Shown: one piece after another, positions 13,901-27,200 of the stretch
Layout: each line of letters opens with the position of its first letter
How positions within the stretch are numbered: the stretch's first letter is position 1
Assembly (NCBI GenBank): GCA_031216445.1
Contig: CM062214.1
Span: 5,293,501 to 5,357,500 of the forward strand
Reading direction: 5' to 3'
Origin: Lateolabrax maculatus
Taxonomy: Eukaryota > Chordata > Actinopteri > Acropomatiformes > Lateolabracidae
Length of the DNA stretch: 64,000 bases
Notes under the pieces: model-generated
The model's input: the letters and a program-made list of their open reading frames with translations, nothing else
What the model was told of the DNA's origin: nothing
The model's database searches: none
Program-made: the position numbers and the translations under genes

Positions 13901-15235
13901 ATCATTAAAGTTATCTAAGGTTATTATTCTCAGTGTGGGCAACCCTTAAGAATATTAATAAGTGCAGCTTTAAGTCTTGACACTCAAGATTTAAATCCAA
14001 TACCATGTCTCGGTTACAAGGCCTAAAACGTCAATTTCTTTTTCACATACATTCAGTTGCCAGTTTATTAGGTACACTAAACTAAAGCTAGTGCACTTTA
14101 ATGCAGTCTCATACAGCAGTCCTGCACTAAATCCTACCCTCATGAAGGTTAGAGTTTTCAATTTTTGTTAAAAATGGTGCTGCAGTTTGTGGTGCTGTTA
14201 ACTTGTATTGCAATATACTGAGAAGTTTTTTAGAATATTTTCTCCACCCCATTTATATGAGTGAGGGTAGACTAAATATGAGGAAAACCCCTCAAATATA
14301 ACAAAAGCAGCACTGCAAACTACAGCTTTCAAAGTGACCATAAACTTAAATAAACCCCTAAAATAAAGTGCCTTTTATTACAAAAGGTATCAACGCAATC
14401 TTTCACCCCCCTCTTTTCTCCCCATTCCTGTCACTCTACAGATCAACCCTGAAATCCTACCATGAAGTTACAGTTATGCATTTTAAAGCATATCAAAGCA
14501 AGTCCTGCATATCTTTTAAGTAGGCCAGTTTGTGCACCAGCCTGAATGTCTGCTCTGTCTCTGAATTTGCTGCCACAGGGCTCAAGTGTACCCACAAGTC
14601 TTCAAATGAAAAGTTTTATTGTGTCATGGAGCCAATGCTGCATGTCAAATGGCAAATTCACTGTACACCAGCTTGACAGGACCTTGCTGACTGATCACTG
14701 ACGTGCTGTTTCTCACCTGCAGAGTCTGAGGTGCGTCCTGGCCGGCTGCTGACCTGGTGTCAGAAGCAGACTCAGGGCTACAGAGGGGTCGACGTCACCA
14801 ACCTCACATCTTCCTGGAGGAACGGCCTTGCCTTCTGCGCTCTCATACACCGCCAGAGGCCTGAGCTGATGTAAGAACACATACAAAAGCACACAGAATC
14901 TATTCATGAAACATACTTGGAAATGTTGACGGTTATTCAGATTTTGGTGGTTGTCTATTGGCCTGTGAAGAGTCACCTGTCCATATTGGCTCTTATATGA
15001 ACTGAGCAGCGTATTACTAATAGCTGGGGTTAAATGACTCTGTTGGAAGTAGTGTGCAAACCGCACTCAGCCCTCAGCTGAGAAATATTAGTTAGTTAGT
15101 TACTTAAGCTTTATTTATACAGGAAATCTCCCTGGGTCAAGATGTCCTTTGCAAGAGAGACCTGAGAACAAATGGCATATACTCAGGATCACAACTAGAA
15201 AAAATGAATTCACTCAAAACAACCACCACACGCAC

Positions 15236-15296
<61 letters not shown>

Positions 15297-18200
15297 TAAA
15301 ACAAAAGCTGTGTTTGCTGTAGTAAGGTGCATAGTCCTTGAAACTGTGTGAGGAGCTTTTAAATCCAACCTGTCTTGTGATCTGGTGTCGTGGCCATAAG
15401 TTCTGAACTCAACTAAGGATGTTAATATCTCTGCAGCTTGGATAGTGGTATGTGCAGCGCAGGTATGCCGATGCCTTCTAGATGCCAGTGATAACCATCC
15501 AACCGTTTCATGTAACTCACAGTGGTGAGTGTGATAGCTATCTTGTGTGATGAATCGAATGGCACTGTGTGTATTAGCGTACAGCATATGTCCATAATCC
15601 AAAGTAGACAATGTGGTGAATTGGATAATGTTTTTTCTGTTTTTAAAGGAGAAACAAACTCTGTTTGCTGTAAGAATCCAATTTGAATTTGTTATTTTTG
15701 AGCAAGATGTTCAAGAGCTTTGTATTTGGAATTATTAAGTATTTATAATGCTAATACAGTGCTGAGTTGGAAAATAAATGTTACTGTCCAGAATAAGTCG
15801 CATTGGGCCTGATATTGATCCATGGTTGACACCTTTATCAACCATTTGGGGACAGCAGTTTGAACTCTACCAGAGAGATATGATTTTAACTACCTGTTAA
15901 CAGAATCATCAAAACCAACAGAAAGCAGCTTATTTAACAAAAGGCTGTAATCAGCAGTATTGGACAGGTCTACAGTGAGTCCAGCACAGTGGTGTATAAT
16001 TGCAAATTTGTAAGATCATTGAATCAGCTTATAAAATAGATTTTAGCAGTGCATAGTAAAGGGTTAACATGTGATTTCTTGCTGGCTAAGTTGAATCACC
16101 TGACTGCTAACAGGCACTGCAATCTTTTTCAGAGATCATGTATAACTCTGACTCCATCACATGTCATTTGACAGATGAAAGCGGATAGATTTTCTTGTTT
16201 GCTGCTCCGCTTTTAAGTTGCATCCCACTTAGCTGACACTCCATCCAATTGATTGTGGCGAACCTAACCGCTGATTAATCCAACAAGTCGTCATACAGTC
16301 CACACCTACGTGAGTCAGCCTGCTCACACACAACTGAGAAAGCTAATAAAAGCGTCGGAGTGATTTGTTGGAATGGCATCATTTCTTTTGAGGGGGGCTC
16401 ATATTGTAGACTCAAACACACCTCATGTTAATCCTTGTCATAGCAAATATTAGCATTTTACCATGCCAAATGTATGCAAAGTAACATGCTAAACAATCCT
16501 GGAAAAACACAGTATCTACCAACTCCTGAGGGAAATACCTGGCTCTTCACCTGCTAAATGTTCCACCATGTTCACCAGCTAGTTGCAGTCTGCCACTTGG
16601 TGCTGAGCGGGTAGACTTTTCTCTGAAAACTGCTGCCTGCTGCAGCCGAGAAAAATGACCCCATGAAAGCAGTGAGAGGGAACCAGTAAAGTTGCAGCCA
16701 GGCAGCTAAACAATGAGCTAGACTCCCTATAAAGCTCTGTAAAACCGAGGGGGAGCTGCAGATTCGGGCTATAATTCTCTGTAGGCTCATCACTATGAGC
16801 GACCCCTTTTACATTGTCATTTGATAAAGGAGAATCCCCTTTCTGCCTTCTCTTTTCATCGTCTCACCTCACCACCTGTCTCTCCTCTGAGAACATGGAA
16901 GACGTTTGAAACTCATACACAGACCCCCCCCTCACTCTGCTTCCTCCTCAGTGACTATGACTCTCTGAACGAAGAGGACGTGGCAGAGAACAACCAGTTG
17001 GCGTTTGACCTGGCTGAGCGAGAGTTTGGCGTCCAGCCAGTGACGAGGGGAAAGGAGATGGCTGCGGAGGCTGAACCGGACAAGCTGCTGATGGTCCTCT
17101 ACCTCTCCAAATTGTACGAGGCCTTCAGGAACTCCCCAGGAAACAACAACGGTCAGGCTCCTTCCTGCTTCTGTCACTTGTTTCGTTAGGTGTTGTGAAG
17201 CTCCCAAGCATATACCCTGTATTGAGTGTTGTAATGGGAAAATAAGGGATTAAATAAGGAATTAAATTCTAGTGTAAGTTTTCTAGTGTAAAGTTTAAAG
17301 CTAGATGGCGAGTAATTATAGGCGACTGATGTTTTCTGGCTGAAGTGACAGTGCTAATAGGGAAAAGTCATAATCATTGTGGAGTGAATGACTACGTAGT
17401 TTCTCTCATGAAATAGTTCCAGAAATAGATGTTGTCAGTCTTTGTTAAATCCTTATGTCTAAATGTACAGGGCTGAAAACAAAAACAACACCACTATAAA
17501 CTATTGCCCCTGGTATTACCATAGAATTCAGAGTGTCAGTGGCTTCCCAACTCCAGTTTGTCAAAAGACAAAAAAATTGCTTACAGATTCACTCCAGCGT
17601 ATGAAAAAGGGATCCAGCTACTCAGAACACACAGATGGGGAGGTGTCTCGGCCAGCTATGCAGTGCACGGCTGGTTGCAGAGTTTCACCTTAACCACCAA
17701 AAAATGTGTAATACTATACCTAACCTAAAAAAGCTGTGATAACAGGATCTCCATGCCTTTCCTCCTTAACAAAAACATCTATATAACTCACAAGATATAG
17801 CCAGTGTGTGGTTTCCATCTTGATTTCTAGAGATTGAAAAGGTCACGATGAAGCTGGTCTTTAAAAAAAACTCTGCTGCTCGCTGCTTCCGCGGACACAT
17901 TTTCATTGTGTTTTTCAAATCCTGTGAAAGTATAGACCCAGTGCTATTTGAAATAACCGAGGCTCGTGGACTACTTTATCCACCGCGTGAGCTAGAGTTG
18001 CACGTTACACAACCGTGGTCAGGTCAGTTCCTGCCAGAGACACGACTGGTATGTGTGCTATGTCTGTGGAAGCCGTATCTAATCACTCCGCACAACTCTG
18101 GAGGCCCTCGGCTCCCGTCACGCCACCACTGCAAGCTCCAGCTTTCAGCCACATTTCACTTTTAGTGCTTTATTGTTATGGTCCCATGGACGTCTGTGTC

Positions 18201-21200
18201 ACCCACACTGCTGTCGCCGTGGAGCAAACTGCGCCTCCGAAAGGCTGGGAAAATAATGTACCTCCAGTGAACCATTTTCAATTATCTGTCAATTTGGTGG
18301 GAATTAACTTGTGGACATTTTAGGAGCCTAAATGTATTGTCTGCCTATATTTAGTCAGTTATGATGTCTGCACTATGTGTACTATAATGGCCTTGGGTAA
18401 TGCAAGTTTGTTATGCAAAGTTGCATTAGTGATTTTTGGTCTATTTCTAATGATTATTTGATATGTCGTGTTGAAGTATGAACCCCCCCCCACGTTTCTC
18501 TGATTGTTTAACTCTTAATGTCTACTGTTCTCATGCTAATTTTCAATTTGCTGTTTGAGTGCAAGAAAATCAGTTATTTTTAAGTTTATAGGCTCTATGT
18601 CCAGATTTTTCAGGATTTCATTATTGCATCTTTCAAATTATTCTGAAGGCAAAACCTTGTGTGTGAATGAATAAAAAAGCTTAGTGTAAACCTAATATGA
18701 CTATGTTTATATTCCAGGCTCAAGAGAACCAGACGAGAACAGTGAAGAATATCCAGCCAAAACCAGCCACAAACTGCCCAACTTGTCTCAGCCCAGGAAG
18801 AGGATACCCAGGGTAAAGCCAAACACAGTCTCATTTTTAATTATCTTCTTGTTTGTCTCTCTCTGTGCCATTCATCTGAGGCTTTTATTGAGCATTAAAG
18901 AGTTGACTTCTTCTCTCTCTCCCCAAGGTCCTTTTTTCTTTCATCGTCAGCACACTTTTCAGTCATTGAAATCTTGAATAGATAAGCTAAAGCTAACATA
19001 GAAGTCAGGGCAACATAAAAAACAGTGTTATCTAATCACGAGCACTAGCCGTCAGTCTAATGATTAAAGGGATTCTTGATGTCTGCTCACGTGAACGGTA
19101 TATTGCATGATTAGCTTCCAGTATCAGCATGCGCACTAATTACATCCCGAGTGGCTCTTTGTTTATCTCTGTGAGTGAATCTTTACTGCGGTGTCTACTG
19201 TCGCAGGACGACAAGAAACTGGAAGACGATTCTGTCAACAAAAGACGGCGAAAGGGCAACCACTACCTCACAGAGGTAAGTTCAAAGAGATATAAAATGT
19301 TCCATTGAACTGGGCAATCCTACTTTTAAGTTATGTTTAATGTCCCACTCCCTGCCCCCCTACCCTCCTCTGTGCCCTCTATAATCATCCTCCTTGTCCC
19401 TGGCATGGCATCAGCTATCTTGCCCCACTGCACCCCCTGCTGGTGAGGATGGGGAGCTGCGGGAGAACAAGGTCCGCTCCATGGCAACTCAGCTGCTGGC
19501 CAAGTTTGAGGAGAACTCCTCCACTGCAAAGATGAGCAGCAAGGTGAGAGACAGACAGCGCCAATACTGCTCTTTTGAACAACTTTCAGAAAAAGAAAGT
19601 CCACGTGGATTCCTTTTTTCCCCAGTGATAACACAGGGTTTTGCTCTCTGCTTTTGGTCTATTTATTTGTTTCAACCGCAGCTGAAGAATCAGCTCTCAT
19701 AGCAGCTGGCTTCAGTATGGAAGCAAAAAAGGGGGAACAATTGGAATCTTATAAGCAACTGAATACCTAATTGTAAATTGTGTCATCCCTGAATACCTGA
19801 CCCTATCACTGAATATTTATTTATTTATTTAGAACATGTGGGCTACCGAAAAAACTTCTCCCTCAGGTATTTCAAGGAGATTTGGGGCTTGCATCACATG
19901 AGCGTAGTCTGAACGTTTCTCCAATTCAATCTTGAGTTATCAGAGTTTTTGACTTGTATTTATGAATTTTTTGAGTTTATGTTTAAGTGATGAATTTATA
20001 ATTGAGTTTGATCATTGTTTTATTAATAAATACGAAATGGCAAAAAGGGTTTGAGACCAGGATAACTACAGATGGATGGTTTTCAAATTAAGTATTCCAG
20101 GCTATAAAATCAGTTGCGTTTAAATTTAAAGTTTTCAGTAGTGGTTAAATATCACAATTCAATATGAGGTTGCCTATAGGATTACATTTATTATGGCTAT
20201 TATTTACTCAATACTTCAGTTTAATTATAGAGTAGATAGAACCCTTACTTAAAAGTACACTGCTTGCACTGCTTGTGTGATGGTAATGCTTTCTGATGAA
20301 TATAATACTGTATATACTGTATACTACATATGAGGCACTATTTGGAAAGGGTCCCTCTTATCTTAATGCTGTCTTGGTATGTTGAGGTTAGTGGGACACC
20401 TTCATCACCTGTCGTCTTTTATTCTGCAGCCCACTTTGTTCAAATACCTGTGATGTATTGTCAAACAATGCCCTACATGTTTGTGATCCCTTCAGACTTT
20501 TTTTCCTTTCCCTGACCTTCCTCTCCTCTCCTCCTCGCATCAGTCCGACGAGGACCCATCCGATCCATTCTTTCCCCACCCTCTGTCTCCTTCCACCAGC
20601 CCGCTTCCTCTCTCAGGGGAGGAGGACGAGGAAGAGGAGGACGAGGAGAGAGAAAACCCCCGTTTTGCAAAGCCTAAGGACGTCCCCCCTCCTCCTCCTC
20701 TGCCTCCCCCTCGCCCCAAGTGGCAGGTATGCTTCCCTCTGAGCGCTCCCCAGCTCTTCCTGTTGTGAATGTGATTAGATGGGTTCTGTTGTTGATTAAC
20801 AACTATTTGTGGTTCTCTTATTTATCTTTTCTATCTTGATTATCTTGTTTTTTCATTACAAATAAGTACCAGAGAAATGTGTAACACTTGTCTAACTACT
20901 ATAAACCCGTTCTCTCCTGTCTCCTCTTGCTCCTCGTCTCTCTTTCCTGTTTTCAGCCTTCCATCTACCTTCGCTTACTGGAGAATCCCAGTGCTGTGGC
21001 TCAGCAAACCACTTTCCTCTATTCCCCCAAATCTTCCCTCCCTCAGAGCGCCAGCAGTCGCTCTCCTTCCCCCTCGCGCCCTAAGAGCCCGCTAAGTCCG
21101 AGCCCTAACGTTACCGAACATTACTACCCACAACGCACCTCTCCCGACCCGACAGCCTGTCTTTTCTCTGCTTCGGATATCGATCGTTCAGTGCAGCAGG

Positions 21201-24200
21201 TGAATTTCACGCCAGTCCTGCACAATACTTTCAATCACAACTGTCCCGAATGTGTTCTGATTTTCCCCACCACCTGCTGTCCGTGCAGACTAAAGCCCAG
21301 AGACCGTCCACCAGAGGATTTTCCGTGAGGAGTATTAAGGAGAGAGCCGTCCTCCTCTCCTCCATGTTCCCTGGGTCCAGCAAACCTCCTCCTGCTCCTC
21401 CTGCTCCTCCTGCTCCTCTTTCTCCTCTGTCTGAATCACAGGTTGTGTACTACGCCAACCACTTTTTCATGCTTGACATCAGAATAACTGTGTGCAGACT
21501 TGTTAACATGGTTCCATGTGTGAAAGCTGCATCCATTCTGTGTTCATTTCCAGTGTGCAGCAGTTTCTGAGCTGCTTTTGTCTTTGGTGTGTCTGAGACT
21601 TTCAGGTTGATTTGCAATGTTTTTTCTTCCAAAACTGAACAGATTTTCATTGTATGGAAGTTTTACGCAGTAGTATCCTGGAGGTTGAGATCTGTGTTTC
21701 ACATTTTTAATTTTTTTTAATTTTGACTGGGCCATTAGAGCAACTGGATATTTCAATTTGACTTCAATTTAGACTTTAATATAGGTACTTGTACAAATAC
21801 ATATACTTCAAATAAAGTGTTTGCACAATTTTTTACATTTAAATTGAATTTAAATTTCAAAGAGGGGAATTCAGACCACATTAATTTAGATTTAGATGGT
21901 TTTCAGTATTTCAGTGCTACAAGTAAAGTCTAATTAAATATCAACATTAGGTACTTAAGTTGCTGCTAAGATTCAAATCAGTATGGCAATTATTTCCTTT
22001 CATACGAGAATCTCTCCATATAGCCTGTTATCATTTGCTGACTTTGCTGATTGAGACTGAAGTGTGTTCAAGAACTCTAACACTAACAGTGTTGTTTGAC
22101 AAATGAATCATCTGTAAATGGCCAATTGTGTTGAAGTAAATAGTCTGGATCACTGAAGAAGCAACAGTTGAATTAATAATGAGAAGCTCATTGAGAAAAT
22201 AGGTTTTCAGGGCCTTTAACTGTTTAACAAACACACTGGAGAATCTTTTTTTTTTATTTACTTTGTAGAAAGGTTCCCTTTTTGAAACAAAAGTGAACTG
22301 ATTTCGACTGACTCATCTGTGTGAAATTCACTTAGCTTTTAATTTTAAAGTTATTTCCTACAGTTTCATCCTCCTTTTCTTTGCAGTCTTTCAATTTTCT
22401 CTGACTCTTCCTCTGTAGGTGGAACTATTTACCTCTTCCCCTCCTTCCTGGCCCCCACCTTCTCCTCCTCCTCCTCCTCCTCCTCCTCCTTCTGCCCCTG
22501 TACGGAAGAGTTCCTCCGGCTACCCTGTAGTTCACCCTGTCCCTGACCCCACTGCCCAGACTGGTTTTTCCCCCGTCCCCCTGTCCACTGCTGGACACGA
22601 GGACAAGATACAGAAAGGCTCCTCCGCACCCTCCTCTTACACCGACTCAGAGCAAATCTCTTCTCTTCACATTGATTCCTCTGCACGCAGCAGCAGAACA
22701 CCCACTGGCCTTTCTTCCACTTGCTTTGATGAGAGCCTCTCTAACACTAACTGTGAAAATGGACACGGCGTCTCCCCCTCTCATCCAGTTTCTTTGCGGC
22801 GCAAGGAAACATGTGAGAGGATGCGTCAAAGTGAACAGGAGAAGGTCCCCAGAACGGCTCAAGAGACATTTGATGATGAGAAATTAGCTGAAAATGATCA
22901 CATGAAGGTAACGGTTTCCTCATGCATATCAAAAGCCTGCCTGAAGACAGCCCGCTAGTCCAGGGTTTTACACCACTTGAGGTTTTTTTATTACAATCTT
23001 TACTGAATGTACCCAGTCAAAATTCCTTACAGTTTCTGCTGGAGTGAAGCGAGCGGAGCTGTTGAATGTGGGGGTGTAAAGTCTGGTTAAGATTCTGGTA
23101 TTTCCAGAAATTAATCTTTATCTGGCTTTGACGACTCAGTTTGACATCTTAATGGCTCATTAATATGATCCCAGCATTCATTATCGGAGCAACCTCACAT
23201 ATTCCTGTTAGATTTTTATTGTATCCACGCATTTCCAGCCTTATGAAAGGGTGGTGTTAGATTAACAACTGTATATTTATAGGGCTGTAGGAAGAACACA
23301 AGGATACTTCAGAATTCTCTGCACTGAATATCATAAATCCACAAGTGACGTTCATTCTGGTGTTCATTTAGTGCAATGGGAGCTGCACACTCGAGAACCC
23401 TGGAAGAACCAATCAAAAGTCAATTGTTCGCTCTGAGAGTTGTCCGACTGGAGCTCCTAGTTACATGAAAGAGGTACTAGTCGATACCTCCGTCTAAATG
23501 TAGTTCCATGAATTCAAAGTAAATCATGCTTTTTCTGCTCTTTCACCTGTCTTCTTTCCAACTCCTATCTGTTTCCAATTACCCCCTCCAAACCCTGCAC
23601 CTGTGTATCCCCGCCATCACATTAGCGTACAGTGGGAAAGGTATCATCGGCCATAGATGCTAAAGCTCAGAAACTGGCCGTCCTCTATGAGACAGACCAC
23701 AGGCCCAATGCCACGCTGGTAAGATGCATGTGCATGTTGCAGAGGCAAATGTAACCCGGAGTTCATGGTCTTTTTTTAATTTATTTTTTAAATATATTTT
23801 AAAAAACAAAAGTGTAAAACAGCTTACATGTTAAACTAGTATTCTCCCAGCTTTGACGTCAGATAATCTGCCGTTTCAGGCTCTAGTGCCCTGGCCACGG
23901 AGGGCTCCTAAGGCTCAAGGGGTAAATGGGTTCTGCTTTGTCTTTTTATGAGGGCAAAGCAACAGAGCTGCTAGTGTGATTGCAACAGCGTGAGATGGCT
24001 TGAAACCACAGAGAAATTACATAAAGCTTCAGAAGATTGGCTGTACTTGCATATTGACAACTTATAAACATCTGCATGCAAATATGGCTAACTTGAAGTC
24101 ATGTTAACCACTGATCAGCTTGATTCTCACACAACACTGCTGATGTTTGCAATGAGGATTCAAGTAGCATGATTTAAACTCAAGTCTAACTCAAGTCACA

Positions 24201-27200
24201 ATTCTACTTATTTGACATGATAATTGAAATGCGCTTATTTGCTTTTTGTTCCGAGAGTTAGGTGACATGATTGATACCACTTTCGAGTCTGAATGGTACA
24301 AATTAAGCTCTAGCCAGCAAGCGATTAGCTTATTTCAGCATAAAGACTGGAATCAAGGGGAAACATCTAATGCAGCTTAGCTCTGACCAAAGAAAAAAAT
24401 CTGCCTCTCAGCCACACTAAATCTTGTTTGTTTAAGCCGTAAAAGAACATAAGTGTAAAAGTGACGAGTTGTGCTTGTAGAGGGGGTTATTTGCTGGATT
24501 TTTTTCTTTGCCAGGCGCAACAGTGACTTCCCGGAGTCTCCAATGGTGACAACAAAACAAAGCAAAACCAAGAAGAATTTAGCGTACATATATGAGTGGT
24601 ATCAACCTCCTCATCCAACTATCATCAATCAAGAAAATTAGCCCATTTCCTAAAATACAATAAACACATTTCTGCAGTGAGGTTTGTGGGTTATGATCAT
24701 GAGGATCATAACTGGGACATTAACCTTATTGAGACTTACATGCAGTCAAATGAGCCCTTGCAGCCTCAGAAAAATGTTTGAATATTGCCTCATGGTACAG
24801 CTATTTTTATTACCATAATTCAACTTGGCAACACAAACATTTTTCACATTCTAGAAGAAACTGTGAATCATTAAAAAATAGAATTTCTTATTTTGACAGA
24901 TTTTATGGCAATGATGTCCATCAATTTCTGTGATGGGTGCTACAGTTTTAACAGTTTACCATCTCACCGCTGGACCATGTGGTTAATTTGTTTCGCTTTG
25001 CAGGCATCTCTCGGAAAATAATAAACCACCCTTCAGAAAACCTGCCTCCAAGGCGGCATGCTCCGCCTCTCTAACCTCTTCCTGGTCTTCTTCCTCTCAG
25101 TGTGCAGTACGTAAGGACTTCCCTCGTGGGCTCGGCGGCAGCGACGTCTGCCACTTCTGCACCAAGCGGGTGTACGTGATGGAGAGACTGAGCGCTGAGG
25201 GCTACTTCTTCCACCGCGAGTGTTTCCGCTGTGACGTCTGTAACTGCACCCTCCGCCTGGGAGGGCACACCTTCGACTCGCAGGAAGGTAAGTTTGATTC
25301 ACTCTAACTATGGATGCTTTCCACCACACCCCAGGGTGTATATAGGTGGGGAGCTTTTGTTGTGCAGAAACACTTGACATATTGTATTTTTTAGCTTTGT
25401 TTTTGCCCTATATTATATGAATGATGTCTCACTTTAGTGTTTAGTGTTCCAGAGGTTTAGTTCAATAGTTTCAATCATTCCATTTTTGGAAATGTTGTTT
25501 TGTGTCATTTTAAGGGAGATATTCTAATGTACTGGACTCTAAGCTGAGCGAAATTCATGATTTTTGTGTGCTTCCTTTTACAGCAAAGTTCTACTGTAGG
25601 ATGCATTATGCCCAGCGCCAGTCCAGTACTCACGTTGGGAGGTTCAGAAGGAGAATGGTAAGGAACACTGCAGCTATTACATACAAGACACAAAACTAAC
25701 TAAAAACATGTAAAATTTCAAAAGATATTTAAAGAAAAGTTTGCAGCCCAACAATCATTTTGCATCCCAAGAACTTGCCGTCAGTCCTTTACTTGCTTGC
25801 TGTTTACCTGCTACACAGCGTAATGCTACTCAGCTGTGGATCTGTCACTAGGCAATCACTCTCCTTCTGGGAGGAGCTGAGGTGAAAAAGGCTCGATGCC
25901 AAAATGGCACATTTCTTGTAAATGGTAGTGACCTGTACTGATAGATCATTTTTATCCTAGAAAAAAGAATCCACTAAAATAATAATTTTTCTGTTCCCCA
26001 CTGTTCACAAGTTGGATGAAAAGTGCTGTATGACTGACTACATCATGGTAACCTTTTTGAATGTGTCAGGGCACAAGTGTGCCAAGTTGGATTTCTTTAA
26101 TGACCACAGAATTATAGTTATTAATGTTTTGAGTTTAAATAAAAATGGCGGGAAAGGACTTTGACCCAGGAGACTGCTGTTCATGTCCTGTGTGAAACCA
26201 AAAGTCATTGCTGTATTATTTTAAGTTATGTTTTAACTGACGTATGTTGGTCACGTATTTACTTATCTGAACAAAAACCATGATCTTTTCCTAAATTAAC
26301 CAAGTAGTTTTGTTGCCCAAACCTAATCAAATGACTGTTTCACAACGTTAAGCATGTGTTTGTTATTGTTACCATGACAACAAAGGTCCACGAGTTATTG
26401 GCCAAAAACTCAAAATGCTTTATTACTTGCCATATGATGGAGCCATTGATAGTTCCTATGAATATGTGTAGGACAGAATTATAGGGAACCTATGTACCAA
26501 GTAATATTTCTCCAGCATGTATTGTGTTTGCGGGGTTAGATCTGACATTTTCTATTGAACTTTATGGGGAAAAAATAGCATTTGTTTGTGATTTGTTGGA
26601 AAACCAGATGTCAGATCCCCACCAGATCCCGCTCCAAAACTGTGGAAGAATTAAATAAGTATGCAGGATTATAGTAGTTGTATTTTCACATCTTAATTAT
26701 TATGTTTTGACATGGTTTAACTTTTGTTTATTGTTTAGTCCAGGTTTAAATTTATTTACTTGTCCCTTTGATGTGTAATTGAAGGACATGTCGTAGTTCA
26801 TCATTTTCCTCCTGTGCATCTTGATTCGTGCAGGAAGAGCAAAGCCGCGTCACACCCTCGGTGTTGGACGGTGGGAGCTACTCAGCGATGGGCAGCGTCC
26901 AGATCCACCCCCCAGGTACCCTGGTTTCCTTGCTTAGGCGAGGCCTGAGCTGGCCGAAGCGTGCCAGCCGGGCTGTGTGTGTGTTGCCTCGACGGCTGTT
27001 TGGAAGTGTGTTTGAGTCTTTCACGGCTGCAGGGTCCCACGTCAGGAGCCATTCACATGACTATGTGTTCCTGTATGAGCTGCTGAGCCTGGGCTGCCCT
27101 CTGCTCTGCATGATGCACGAGGTGCTGGGACAGATCTACCAGGAGCCCCAGCTGGCCCAGCAGCAGCTCCTTGGCCACCAGCTCACATAGGAAGGGGACT

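Larger units (their letters stand above)
12549..14722 (+). other. mical2: mical2 intron after exon 10
   Basis: Holds a TATG/GTAT tetranucleotide array, then TA/CA text (12991-13100), and a teleost interspersed repeat at 14048-14330. No exon seen. Confidence 0.85.

Noticed and set aside
22429..22701. Minus-strand Glu/Lys-rich open frame
   Set aside because: It is the complement of the proline-rich mical2 exon 22419-22907.
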